A DNA stretch of 64,000 bases from NCBI GenBank assembly GCA_964404165.1, contig CAYOIZ010000015.1:1-64000 (forward strand), in the 5' to 3' direction. Position 1 is the stretch's first letter. Every line of letters starts with the position of its first letter. Position numbers and translations under genes: made by a program. The notes beneath the pieces were generated by a model, which saw only the letters and a program-made list of their open reading frames with translations, did no database searches and was not told where the DNA came from. The stretch is from DASYLJ01 sp964404165 (GTDB taxonomy: Bacteria > Desulfobacterota > Binatia > DP-6). Below are positions 1 to 10,637 of this stretch, piece after piece.

Positions 1-752
1 CTCCCGCGTTCGTGCTCCGTACTCGTTCGTACGGCGAGTCGGATCGCATCGTTACGCTGATCACCGAGCAGCACGGCAAGGTCACCGGGATCGCCAAGGG
101 GGCCAAGAACTCCCGCCGTCGCTTCGCCGGCACGCTCGAGCCGTTCGTCCACATCCGCGCCGTCTTCCAGCAGCGACCGGCGTCCGATCTGGTGTTCATG
201 CTGCGCTGTGACCTGCTCGAGGCGCTCCGCAGTTTCACCAGCGATCTCGACCGCTTCACGGCCGGAAGCTACGTCCTCGACCTCACCGACCGCATGGTCT
301 TCGGGCGCGAGTCGGGGAGCGAGGTCTACCGTCTCGTGCACGACGCCCTGGGTCTCCTCGCGCGCGGTGCCCGCGTCGCACCGGTGCTGCGGGCCTTCGA
401 GCTCCACCTGCTGGCGATGAGCGGCTACGCACCGGCGCTCGACAGCTGCCGCGAATGCGGCGTCGCCGCCACGGCGGGGACCATGGTGTACCTGGTCGTG
501 AACCGCGGCGGGCTGCTCTGCCGTCGCTGCGTCCCGTCCGGCGAGCCCATCCGTCCCGTCGGCGGGACGACCGCGCTCGAGCTCGCCCGCCTCGCCAGCG
601 TCCCGCTCGCCGAAGCCGGCGCGGGAAGCGACTGTCTGGACGAGGCGACGGTCATCGCCGAGCAGCTTCTCGACGGCGTGACGTCCGGCCCGGTGCGGTC
701 GCGGGCGTTCCTCGGCCTCGCGCGCGTTGATTCCCCAGAAGCCCTCCGCTAG
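1..752 (+). CDS. recO: DNA repair protein RecO (5' end outside window)
   Basis: RecO loads RecA onto SSB-coated DNA in the RecFOR recombinational repair pathway, in the cytoplasm. The frame is already open at base 3 (P-A-F-V-L-R-T-R-S-Y-G-E-S-D), and the first possible start, GTG at 12, falls inside the conserved N-terminal OB-fold motif. The true start is therefore upstream of the window, probably by only a few codons. Counted from that GTG, four cysteines at about residues 146, 149, 170 and 173 form the C-x2-C-x20-C-x2-C zinc site of RecO proteins, followed by the helical C-terminal domain. About 246 residues are visible, normal for the family. The gene ends 27 bp before ppdK on the same strand. 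In many related bacteria glyQS lies between recO and a pyruvate, phosphate dikinase gene; here it does not. Confidence 0.93.
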   Translation, partial: PAFVLRTRSYGESDRIVTLITEQHGKVTGIAKGAKNSRRRFAGTLEPFVHIRAVFQQRPASDLVFMLRCDLLEALRSFTSDLDRFTAGSYVLDLTDRMVFGRESGSEVYRLVHDALGLLARGARVAPVLRAFELHLLAMSGYAPALDSCRECGVAATAGTMVYLVVNRGGLLCRRCVPSGEPIRPVGGTTALELARLASVPLAEAGAGSDCLDEATVIAEQLLDGVTSGPVRSRAFLGLARVDSPEALR

Positions 753-779
753 GTTCGCGACTTTTCTCAGGGAGGATCG

Positions 780-3587
<2,808 letters not shown>

Positions 3588-3622
3588 AGCACGCGCCGTC
3601 CTCGGCCGACGTATGCAGGGAG

Positions 3623-3646
3623 CCGGCGCGGTGCGAACCGCGCCGG
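3623..3646 (+). terminator. Perfect 10-bp hairpin between ppdK and aroE
   Basis: CCGGCGCGGT (3623-3632) and ACCGCGCCGG (3637-3646) pair perfectly around a GCGA (GNRA-type) tetraloop, 35 bp after the ppdK stop and 18 bp before the aroE start. There is no T-run, so this may be a partial terminator, an RNA-stability element or a processing site rather than a classical factor-independent terminator. Confidence 0.5.
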
Positions 3647-3664
3647 TGGCGACCGGGGGACGGT

Positions 3665-4543
3665 GTGGGAACGAGCGAACAGGCGCGACTCTTCGGGGTG
3701 CTCGGCGATCCGATCGAGCATTCGCTCTCGCCCGCCATGCACAACGCGGCCTTCGCCGCCTGCGACCTGCCGCATCTCTACCTGCGGCACCGCGTGACGC
3801 CGGCCGAGCTGCCGTCGGCGCTCGCCGACGCGCGACGGCTCGGCATGGGCGGCCTCAACCTCACGGTGCCGCTCAAGGAGACCGTCCTCCCGCTCCTCGA
3901 CGACGTCACGCCTGCGGCACGCCGTATCGGCGCCGCCAACACGCTGGTCTTCCGCGGACGCCGGATCGTCGGCGACAACACCGACGGCCGCGGCTTCGTG
4001 CGCTCGCTGCGCGGCCATGTGCGCCTCCGCGGCGCCCGCGTCGTCGTCGTCGGCGCCGGCGGCAGCGCGCGCGCCGTCGCGAGTGCGTTGCTCGACGCCG
4101 GCTGTGCGGGTGTCAAGATTCTGAACCGCACGCGCGCGCGGGCGGAGCTGCTCGCCGATCGGCTCGGCGGCGCACCCGCCGCGACGGTTTTTCCGCTGCG
4201 GATGCTGGAGACTGGCGAGGTCCTGGAGGATGCTCGACTGGTCGTGAACACCACCTCCACAGGCCTGACCGGCGCGACGCTCGCCACGCGCTTCGCCGCC
4301 GCGCCGCGCGACTGTCTGTTCGTCGATCTGCTGTACGGTCCCACGCCGACGCCATGGCGTCGCGCCGCCGCACGCGCAGGACGCCCGACCCTCGACGGCA
4401 GCGGCATGCTGCTGCACCAGGGCGCGCTCGCCTTCGAAGCGTGGACGCAGCGTCCCGCGCCGCTGGCGGCCATGGCGCGGGCCCTCGGTACTGCCGGACT
4501 AGCGTTGTCCCATCACGCCCAACCCCATAGCGCTCGCACGTGA
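3665..4543 (+). CDS. aroE: Shikimate dehydrogenase (NADP+)
   Basis: Reduces 3-dehydroshikimate to shikimate in the chorismate (aromatic amino acid) pathway. The protein is 292 residues. The N-terminal substrate domain has GDPIEHSLSPAMHN near residue 14, NLTVPLK (catalytic Lys) and GDNTDGRGF (catalytic Asp partner). The Rossmann domain has GAGGSARA and NRT near the adenosine-binding loop, and the C-terminus has the GSGMLLHQGALAFE motif. GTG 3665 was chosen because the fold begins a few residues later and a G-rich stretch (GGGGGA) lies just upstream. The frame stays open far upstream through ppdK, but that is GC-rich off-frame sequence. The stop TGA shares one base with the pilB ATG (TGATG), suggesting translational coupling to pilus genes. 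Confidence 0.95.
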   Translation: MGTSEQARLFGVLGDPIEHSLSPAMHNAAFAACDLPHLYLRHRVTPAELPSALADARRLGMGGLNLTVPLKETVLPLLDDVTPAARRIGAANTLVFRGRRIVGDNTDGRGFVRSLRGHVRLRGARVVVVGAGGSARAVASALLDAGCAGVKILNRTRARAELLADRLGGAPAATVFPLRMLETGEVLEDARLVVNTTSTGLTGATLATRFAAAPRDCLFVDLLYGPTPTPWRRAAARAGRPTLDGSGMLLHQGALAFEAWTQRPAPLAAMARALGTAGLALSHHAQPHSART

Positions 4544-6228
4544 TGACGTCACGACTCGGCGATCTCCTGCAGCGGCGCGGCGATCTGTCCGCCGACCAGC
4601 TCGCGAAAGCCCTCGAGGCGCAGCGCGAGCACGGCGGCGCGCTGGCGTCGCACCTCGTCAAGATGGGGTTCGTCAGCGAGGAGCAGCTGCTCTCGTACCT
4701 CGAGCGCGAGTACCGGCTGCCCATCGTCGACCCGCTGTCGCTCGACATCCCGCGCGAGGTGCTCGGCATCATCCCGCAGGCCCTCGTCATGAAGCATCAC
4801 CTGATTCCGACGAATCTGGTGCGCTCCACGCTGACGATCGCCATGGCCGATCCGTCGAACCTGATCGCGATCAACGAGATCAAGTTCCTGACGGGCTACG
4901 ACATCAAGATCGCGGTGGCGGCCCCCGCGGCCATCCAGTCGGCCATCGAGCGCCACTACGCGGAGCAGTCGAACTTCGACGAGGTGCTGTCGCAGCTCGG
5001 CAACGAGAGCGTCGAAGTCGTCCACGACTCCGACGAGATCGACCTCCAGGAGCTCGAGCGCGCCACCGAAGAGGCGCCCGTCGTGCGACTGGTGAACGCG
5101 TTCCTCACCGACGCCATCCGCAAGCGCGCGTCCGACATCCACATCGAGCCCTACGAGAAGATGCTGCGGGTGCGCTTCCGCATCGACGGCGTCCTCTACG
5201 AGATCATGCAGCCGCCGCTGCGCCTCAAGAACGCGATCACGTCGCGCTTGAAGGTCATGGCGCAGCTCGACATCGCCGAGCGGCGCCTGCCGCAGGACGG
5301 TCGCATCAAGATGAAGCTGTCGGGCAACAAGGAGATGGACTTCCGCGTCTCCGTGCTGCCGACGATGTTCGGCGAGAAGGTCGTGCTCCGCCTCCTCGAC
5401 AAGTCGAACCTGCAGCTCGACATGACGAAGCTCGGGTTCGAGGAGCAGGCGCTCAAACACTTCAAGGACGCCATCTACAAGCCCTACGGCATGGTGCTGG
5501 TGACGGGACCCACCGGGTCCGGCAAGACCACCACGCTCTACTCGGCGCTCGCCGACCTCAACAAGGTCGCGAACAACATCTCCACCGCCGAGGACCCGAT
5601 CGAGTTCAACCTGGTCGGCATCAACCAGGTGCAGATGCACGACGACATCGGGCTCAACTTCGCTGCCGCGCTGCGCGCCTTCCTGCGCCAGGACCCCGAC
5701 ATCATCATGGTCGGTGAGATCCGCGACTTCGAAACCGCGGAGATCGGCGTGAAGGCCGCGCTCACCGGCCATCTCGTGCTGTCGACGCTGCACACCAACG
5801 ACGCGCCGTCGACGATCAACCGCCTGCTCAACATGGGCATCGAGCCGTTCCTGGTCGCCAGCTCGGTGAACCTGATCCTCGCGCAGCGCCTGGCTCGCGT
5901 CATCTGCCCGCAGTGCAAGGAAGACGCGCCGGTCACCCCGGAGATGCTCACCGAAGTGGGCTGGCCCGGCGAGCACTTCGTCCCGCAGCACGGCGTCGGG
6001 TGCCCGAACTGTGGTGGCACCGGCTACCGGGGCCGCGTCGCGCTGTACGAGGTCATGCCGATGCTGGACGACCTGCGCGAGCAGGTGCTGTCGGGGGCGA
6101 CGGCGCTCGACCTCAAGCGGGCGGCGGTGCAGAGCGGGATGAAGACGCTCCGCCAGTCGGGCCTCGAGCACGTCGCGCGTGGGAATACGACGCTCGAGGA
6201 AGTCCTCCGCGTCACGCTCGCGGACTGA
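4543..6228 (+). CDS. pilB: Type IV pilus assembly ATPase PilB
   Basis: Cytoplasmic hexameric AAA+ ATPase that powers pilus extension. The 561-residue protein has an N-terminal MshEN/GspE-N domain (about 1-150), then the secretion ATPase core: Walker A GPTGSGKTTT at about 322, an Asp-rich box around QDPDIIMVGEIRD, a His box STLHTND, and a tetracysteine zinc module C455-x2-C458 and C487-x2-C490, typical of PilB/GspE and absent from PilT. ATG 4543 overlaps the aroE stop; a GTG one codon upstream is an alternative. It lies upstream of pilT, pilC, pilA and pilD on the same strand, which favours PilB over GspE of a type II secretion system. Confidence 0.94.
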   Translation: MTSRLGDLLQRRGDLSADQLAKALEAQREHGGALASHLVKMGFVSEEQLLSYLEREYRLPIVDPLSLDIPREVLGIIPQALVMKHHLIPTNLVRSTLTIAMADPSNLIAINEIKFLTGYDIKIAVAAPAAIQSAIERHYAEQSNFDEVLSQLGNESVEVVHDSDEIDLQELERATEEAPVVRLVNAFLTDAIRKRASDIHIEPYEKMLRVRFRIDGVLYEIMQPPLRLKNAITSRLKVMAQLDIAERRLPQDGRIKMKLSGNKEMDFRVSVLPTMFGEKVVLRLLDKSNLQLDMTKLGFEEQALKHFKDAIYKPYGMVLVTGPTGSGKTTTLYSALADLNKVANNISTAEDPIEFNLVGINQVQMHDDIGLNFAAALRAFLRQDPDIIMVGEIRDFETAEIGVKAALTGHLVLSTLHTNDAPSTINRLLNMGIEPFLVASSVNLILAQRLARVICPQCKEDAPVTPEMLTEVGWPGEHFVPQHGVGCPNCGGTGYRGRVALYEVMPMLDDLREQVLSGATALDLKRAAVQSGMKTLRQSGLEHVARGNTTLEEVLRVTLAD

Positions 6229-6611
6229 GGGGCTTTGCGCGGGGTGCGCGGGCGTGGTGGGGGGTGCCGCCGGCTGCGCGCGGCGTTCGCACGGCACCAC
6301 ACCGCCCCTTTCCCCACCCGCGTGCTCGCGACGCGCTCGCTCGACGGCACCCCCGACCGCGCCCACGCACCCCGGCTCGCGTGACCATGGTCAGTCCCGA
6401 GACTCACCATTCCTTCGCGACGTCTTCCGGCGTGCAACGTTCCGTTGCTGTGAGGGTCGGCATGGCGGGTGCGTGCCGGTGGCCTGAACCGAAATGTTCG
6501 GGAAGCGTTTCATCTGCGATGGGGGCGTCGCTTTGGTGACGGGGGCGAGAGCGAAAGTGCGTGGACGCACGCGCCTGTGGGCGTGGCACGCGGACTGCTT
6601 TTGTCGGTGCG
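6229..6611 (+). other. 383-bp intergenic region between pilB and pilT
   Basis: No frame here reads as a convincing protein. The first 140 bases are very G/C-rich (alternating G and C runs), and the rest becomes less biased towards pilT. A sigma-54-like element lies at its 3' end (6584-6599). Small open frames crossing into pilT have no ribosome binding site or conserved content. Confidence 0.6.
6584..6599 (+). promoter_or_regulatory. Sigma-54-like -24/-12 element before pilT
   Basis: TGGCACG-N4-CTGCT matches the RpoN consensus TGGCACG-N4-TTGCW except for C instead of T at the first base of the -12 box. The invariant GG (6585-6586) and GC (6597-6598) are separated by the required 10 bases. 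The predicted start of transcription is near 6610, almost at the pilT ATG (6612), and pilT has no Shine-Dalgarno sequence. If used, the transcript would be leaderless or nearly so; a chance match is the alternative. Confidence 0.45.
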
Positions 6612-7709
6612 ATGCCGACGATCGAAGCATTCCTGCGCGAGATGGTGGAGCGCGGCGCCTCCGACCTCCATCTCACCACGACGAGTCCGCCGATGATCCG
6701 GCTGCACGGGCACCTCACGGGGCTCGCGCATCCGCCGCTCAGCGGTACGGACACCAAGAACCTCTGCTACAGCCTCCTCACCGAGGCCCAGAAGAAGAAG
6801 TTCGAGGAGGACAACGAGCTCGACTTCTCGTTCGGCATCAAGGGGGTGAGCCGCTTCCGCGGCAATCTCTATCTGCAGAAGGGCGCCATCGGCGGCGCCT
6901 TCCGTATGATTCCGCACGAGACGCCGCAGCTGCACCAGCTGGGGTTGCCACCTGCCGTGTCGGAGCTCACGAAGCTGCCGCGCGGCCTGGTCCTCGTCAC
7001 CGGCCCCACCGGCAGCGGCAAGAGCACGACGCTCGCCGCCATGGTCGACAAGGTGAACCGCGAGCGCCACGACCACATCGTCTCGGTCGAGGACCCGATC
7101 GAGTTCGTCCACGAGCACAAGGGCTGCCTCGTGAACCAACGCGAAGTGTTCTCCGACACGACGAGCTTCGCGCAGGCGCTGAAGCACGTCCTGCGCCAGG
7201 ACCCGGACATCGTGCTCGTCGGTGAAATGCGCGACCTCGAGACCATCGAGTCGGCGCTGGTCGTCGCCGAGACCGGTCACCTCGTCTTCTCGACGCTGCA
7301 CACCAACTCGGCGGTGCAGACCATCAACCGTATCATCGACGTCTTCCCGCCCCATCAGCAGGCGCAGGTACGCGCGCAGCTGTCGCTGGTGCTCCAGGGC
7401 GTCATCTCGCAGCAGCTCCTCGTGCGACGCGACGGCAAGGGCCGCTCGCTCGCCGCCGAGGTGATGATTCCGAATCCCGCCATCCGCAACCTCATCCGCG
7501 AGGAGAAGGTCCACCAGATCTACTCGCAGATGCAGGTCGGTCAGACGAAGTTCGGCATGCAGACGATGAGCCAGGCGCTGGTGGCCCTGGTGCAGCGGAA
7601 TCTCATCTCGATCGAGGACGCCATCTCGCGCGCGACCGAGCCCGACGAGGTTCGCAACATGCTCGGGCAGCCGCAGGCGCTCCGCGCCGCCGGCACCGGC
7701 GCGCGCTGA
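6612..7709 (+). CDS. pilT: Type IV pilus retraction ATPase PilT
   Basis: Hexameric cytoplasmic ATPase that depolymerises pili, driving twitching motility and DNA uptake. The 365-residue protein has the PilT N-terminal signature GASDLHL, Walker A GPTGSGKST at about 131-139, VSVEDPIEF, an Asp box with RQDPDIVLVGEMRD and a His box STLHTN. It lacks PilB's tetracysteine module. The C-terminus has the family's AIRNLIRE motif (AIRNLIREEKVHQIYS), important for retraction. ATG 6612 was chosen because family members begin a few residues before GASDLHL; a GTG at 6561 would add 17 residues unlike the family. No Shine-Dalgarno sequence is visible, and a sigma-54-like element lies directly upstream. pilC follows after 11 bp. 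Confidence 0.94.
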   Translation: MPTIEAFLREMVERGASDLHLTTTSPPMIRLHGHLTGLAHPPLSGTDTKNLCYSLLTEAQKKKFEEDNELDFSFGIKGVSRFRGNLYLQKGAIGGAFRMIPHETPQLHQLGLPPAVSELTKLPRGLVLVTGPTGSGKSTTLAAMVDKVNRERHDHIVSVEDPIEFVHEHKGCLVNQREVFSDTTSFAQALKHVLRQDPDIVLVGEMRDLETIESALVVAETGHLVFSTLHTNSAVQTINRIIDVFPPHQQAQVRAQLSLVLQGVISQQLLVRRDGKGRSLAAEVMIPNPAIRNLIREEKVHQIYSQMQVGQTKFGMQTMSQALVALVQRNLISIEDAISRATEPDEVRNMLGQPQALRAAGTGAR

Positions 7710-7720
7710 AAGGACGATTC

Positions 7721-8941
7721 ATGGCGGTCTACAAGTGGGCGGGCGTGTCGCCGAAAGGCGAGACGCTGAAGGGCGAGATGGAGGCGACGAGCCGCGAAGC
7801 GGTGATCATCCGTCTCCGCACGCAGCGCATCCAGCCGATCCCGGCGCAGATCAAGGAGAAGGGCAAAGGGCTCGACTACGAGCTGCGCCTGCCCACGTTC
7901 GGCGCCGCGGTGAAGGGACGCGACATCGTCATCTTCACGCGTCAGTTCGCGACCATGATCAACGCCGGTCTGCCCATCATGCAGTGCCTGCAGATCCTCG
8001 GCTCGCAGAGCGACAACAAGGCGTTCCGCAAAGTCATCACCGACATGAAGGACGACGTCGAGAGCGGCAGCACGCTCGCCGACGCCACCCGCAAGCATCC
8101 CGGCGTCTTCAACGAGCTCTACACCAGCCTCGTCCAGGCCGGCGAGATCGGCGGTATTCTCGACACCATCCTCGTGCGCCTCGCGACCTATCTCGAGAAG
8201 GCCGCGCAGCTGAAGAGCAAGATCAAGGGCGCGATGATCTACCCGGCGTGCATCGTCGGCGCCGCGATCCTGGTCACCGCGGTCCTGCTCATCTGGGTCA
8301 TCCCGGTCTTCGCCGAGGTGTTCTCGAGCTTCGGCGCGGAGCTGCCGGGTCCGACGCAGTTCGTGATCAACCTGTCGAACGCCGTCATCGCCTGGGCCTG
8401 GTATCTGGCCGCGGTTCCCATCATCGGCGTCGTGGCCTTCAAGGCGTACGCGAAGACGGACAACGGTCGCTTCCAGATCGACCGGGCGTCGCTCGTGATC
8501 CCCGTCTTCGGTGATCTCATCCGCAAGTCGGCGGTGGCGCGCTTCACGCGCACCCTGTCGACGCTGGTGTCGTCGGGCGTGCCCATCCTGGACGCACTCA
8601 GCATCACGGCCCGCACGGCAGGCAACAAGGTGCTCGAGAAGGCGCTCGTCGAAGCGCGCTCGAGCATCGCGAGCGGCCGCACGATCGCCGAGCCGCTGAC
8701 GGAGAGCAAGGTCTTCCCGCCGATGGTCTGCCAGATGATCGCCGTCGGCGAGACGACGGGCGCGCTGGACGCCATGCTGAACAAGATCGCCGATTTCTAC
8801 GACGACGAGGTCGACAACACCGTAGCGAACCTCATGTCGTTGCTCGAACCCGCCGTCATCCTCTTCCTCGGCGTGGTCATCGGCGGCCTCGTCGTGTCGA
8901 TGTACCTGCCCATCTTCAAGCTGGGTGCGGCGGTCGGATGA
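7721..8941 (+). CDS. pilC: Type IV pilus inner-membrane platform protein PilC
   Basis: Polytopic inner-membrane protein (GspF family) that couples the PilB/PilT motors to the growing pilus. It has 406 residues, usual for the family. Two homologous T2SF domains are visible, the first with FTRQFATMINAGLPIMQCL and the second with FTRTLSTLVSSGVPILDAL. Three hydrophobic helices are clear, including one near residue 180 (IVGAAILVTAVLLIWVIPV) and one at the C-terminus. ATG 7721 is preceded by AAGGA, 11 bp after pilT, so the two genes are probably one transcript. A 233-bp gap with a hairpin and a new promoter separates it from pilA. Confidence 0.94.
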   Translation: MAVYKWAGVSPKGETLKGEMEATSREAVIIRLRTQRIQPIPAQIKEKGKGLDYELRLPTFGAAVKGRDIVIFTRQFATMINAGLPIMQCLQILGSQSDNKAFRKVITDMKDDVESGSTLADATRKHPGVFNELYTSLVQAGEIGGILDTILVRLATYLEKAAQLKSKIKGAMIYPACIVGAAILVTAVLLIWVIPVFAEVFSSFGAELPGPTQFVINLSNAVIAWAWYLAAVPIIGVVAFKAYAKTDNGRFQIDRASLVIPVFGDLIRKSAVARFTRTLSTLVSSGVPILDALSITARTAGNKVLEKALVEARSSIASGRTIAEPLTESKVFPPMVCQMIAVGETTGALDAMLNKIADFYDDEVDNTVANLMSLLEPAVILFLGVVIGGLVVSMYLPIFKLGAAVG

Positions 8942-8995
8942 AGCGCGACAGCAACACAATGGCGACGGCCGTTATTTTCCTGACGAGCGATGCGC

Positions 8996-9024
8996 GTCGC
9001 CCCGCACGGCGAGTGCGGGGCGAC
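8996..9024 (+). terminator. 12-bp perfect hairpin between pilC and pilA
   Basis: GTCGCCCCGCAC (8996-9007) and GTGCGGGGCGAC (9013-9024) pair perfectly around the loop GGCGA, 54 bp after the pilC stop and upstream of the pilA promoter. No T-run follows. The position suits termination of the pilT-pilC transcript or insulation of the strongly expressed pilin gene. Confidence 0.6.
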
Positions 9025-9081
9025 CGCGCCGAAAGCATTGGTACGCAAGGGGTCGCGAGCACACCGTTCCGCGGTCGCTGG

Positions 9082-9097
9082 TGGCACCACGCTTGCT
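9082..9097 (+). promoter_or_regulatory. Sigma-54 (RpoN) -24/-12 promoter of pilA
   Basis: TGGCAC-C-ACGC-TTGCT matches TGGCACG-N4-TTGCW with a single mismatch. GG (9083-9084) and GC (9095-9096) are separated by exactly 10 bases. Predicted transcription start is near 9108, leaving a leader of about 67 bases before the pilA ATG. Major pilin genes are classically RpoN-dependent and activated by PilR, so context and sequence agree. No pilS/pilR gene is in the window. Confidence 0.8.
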
Positions 9098-9174
9098 TTG
9101 AGTTCAACAGCGCCGGGACGGCGGTTCCGAACGAGAGATCGGGACAGAACAACAATCGAACGGAGGACAGTGAA

Positions 9175-9573
9175 ATGCGCAAGGGGAACAAGGTGAAGCG
9201 GAAGAAGTCCAAGGGTTTCACGCTGATCGAACTGCTGGTCGTGGTTGCCATCATCGGCATCCTGGCCGCCATCGCGATTCCGCAGTTCGCCGCGTATCGC
9301 GAGCGTGGTTTCCGCGCCCGCGTCTCGTCGGACGTGCGTAGCGCTGCGACCGCCCAGGAAGCCGCGTTCGTCGACACGAACGCCTACCAGGACTGCAGCG
9401 GCGCCGCCTGCGAGGGAACCCTCCCCGGCTTCACGCTGTCGGATGACGTCAACATCGACTGCACCGGCGGCGACAGCGACTTCTCGTGCGAGGCGAGCTC
9501 CGACAAGGCCCCGGGTTACACCTGCACCTGGGACAGCGACGGCACGCCGAACCTGACCTGCACCACGTCCTGA
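9175..9573 (+). CDS. pilA: Major type IV pilin PilA
   Basis: Structural subunit of the pilus fibre. The 132-residue prepilin has a basic 14-residue leader ending in Lys-Gly and the prepilin-peptidase site G|FTLIELLVVVAIIGIL, with Glu at mature position 5 and a hydrophobic assembly helix; the mature chain is about 118 residues. The globular part holds six cysteines, enough for three disulfides, more than the two cysteines usual in proteobacterial PilA. ATG 9175 was chosen because the upstream frame lacks pilin content and the leader has a typical length; an AGGA lies at about 9163-9166. It is flanked by a near-consensus sigma-54 promoter and a strong hairpin terminator, so it is probably transcribed alone. 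Confidence 0.95.
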   Translation: MRKGNKVKRKKSKGFTLIELLVVVAIIGILAAIAIPQFAAYRERGFRARVSSDVRSAATAQEAAFVDTNAYQDCSGAACEGTLPGFTLSDDVNIDCTGGDSDFSCEASSDKAPGYTCTWDSDGTPNLTCTTS

Positions 9574-9600
9574 TCCGGGCGTGATGCCCTGACCACCCAG

Positions 9601-9630
9601 GCGGGGGATGGACGCGAGTCCATCCCCCGC
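9601..9630 (+). terminator. Terminator hairpin of pilA
   Basis: GCGGGGGATGGAC (9601-9613) and GTCCATCCCCCGC (9618-9630) form a perfect 13-bp stem with a GCGA tetraloop, 27 bp after the pilA stop. Only a weak T content (GCTGCGTTCAT) follows. The stability, position and monocistronic context support a terminator or a 3' stabiliser of the pilin mRNA. Confidence 0.8.
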
Positions 9631-9678
9631 GCTGCGTTCATGAGATCGGATTGACCAGCCGATGGACACCCGATAGCC

Positions 9679-10563
9679 GTGACGCCCATCCTGCAAAGCA
9701 TGCTGCCACTTCCCGCCGGCATCCCGCTCGGCGACTGGCCGGTGATCGCCCTCGCCTTCTTCGTCGGCGCGTGCGTCGGCAGCTTCCTGAACGTCTGCAT
9801 CTACCGCATCCCCGAGGACGAGTCGGTGGTGACGCCGCGCTCGCGGTGCCCTGGCTGCGGCACCGAGATCGCCTGGTACGACAACATCCCGATGCTGTCC
9901 TGGCTGCTGCTGCGCGCGCGCTGCCGCAGCTGCGCGGCACCGATCGCCGCGCGCTATCCGCTGGTGGAGGCCGTCACCGGCGGGCTCGCGGTGCTGGCGC
10001 TGGTGCGCTTCGGCCTGACGCCCATGGCGCTGATCGCCTTCGCGTTCACGGCGGCGCTCCTGCTGATCACCTTCATCGACCTCGACCACCTCTTCATTCC
10101 CGACGAGGTGAGCCTGCCCGGCATCCTGATCGGGCTCGGCATCTCGATGCTGCCCGGCGGGCTCGGGCTGGCCAACGCGGTCGCCGGGGCCGTGCTCGGC
10201 GGCGGCATCCTCTGGGCCGTCGCCTGGAGCTACGAGCGCACCACCGGTACCGAGGGCATGGGCTTCGGCGACGTGAAGCTGCTCGCCATGATCGGCGCGT
10301 TCCTCGGCTGGCAGGCCATTCCGGCCATCCTGATCGTGGCCTCGATCTCGGGGTCGGTCGCGGGGCTGCTGGTCATCTTCACCGCCCGCGGGCGGGCCAG
10401 GGTTCGTCGGGTGGTGCGCACCCTCGGGGCCGGCGCCCTCGGCCCCTACCTCCGCCGTGCCGCCCGCACGACGGCCATCCCGTTCGGCCCCTTCCTCGCC
10501 CTGGGCGCCGTCGTGGCGCTGTACGTGCCCGAGATCACCCTGCCCTGGACCTTCCTGCCCTAA
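9679..10563 (+). CDS. pilD: Prepilin leader peptidase / N-methyltransferase PilD
   Basis: Inner-membrane aspartyl protease that cleaves type IV prepilin leaders and N-methylates the new N-terminus. The 294-residue protein has the N-terminal GSFLNVCIYR motif, a cytoplasmic tetracysteine zinc domain (C57-x2-C60 and C82-x2-C85), catalytic Asp134 in FIDLDH and Asp198 in the GxGD-type motif GFGDVK, and about seven membrane helices. GTG 9679 is used; ATG 9700, seven codons later, is an alternative, and neither has a strong ribosome binding site. Its substrates are encoded on both sides: pilA upstream and four minor pilins downstream. All catalytic residues are present, so it should be active. Confidence 0.94.
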   Translation: MTPILQSMLPLPAGIPLGDWPVIALAFFVGACVGSFLNVCIYRIPEDESVVTPRSRCPGCGTEIAWYDNIPMLSWLLLRARCRSCAAPIAARYPLVEAVTGGLAVLALVRFGLTPMALIAFAFTAALLLITFIDLDHLFIPDEVSLPGILIGLGISMLPGGLGLANAVAGAVLGGGILWAVAWSYERTTGTEGMGFGDVKLLAMIGAFLGWQAIPAILIVASISGSVAGLLVIFTARGRARVRRVVRTLGAGALGPYLRRAARTTAIPFGPFLALGAVVALYVPEITLPWTFLP

Positions 10564-10637
10564 CGCCTTTCGACGAATCGACCGAGAGTCGTCCCAGCGG
10601 CCTCGCCGCGTAGCACCAGCAGGGAAGTGGGGGATTG

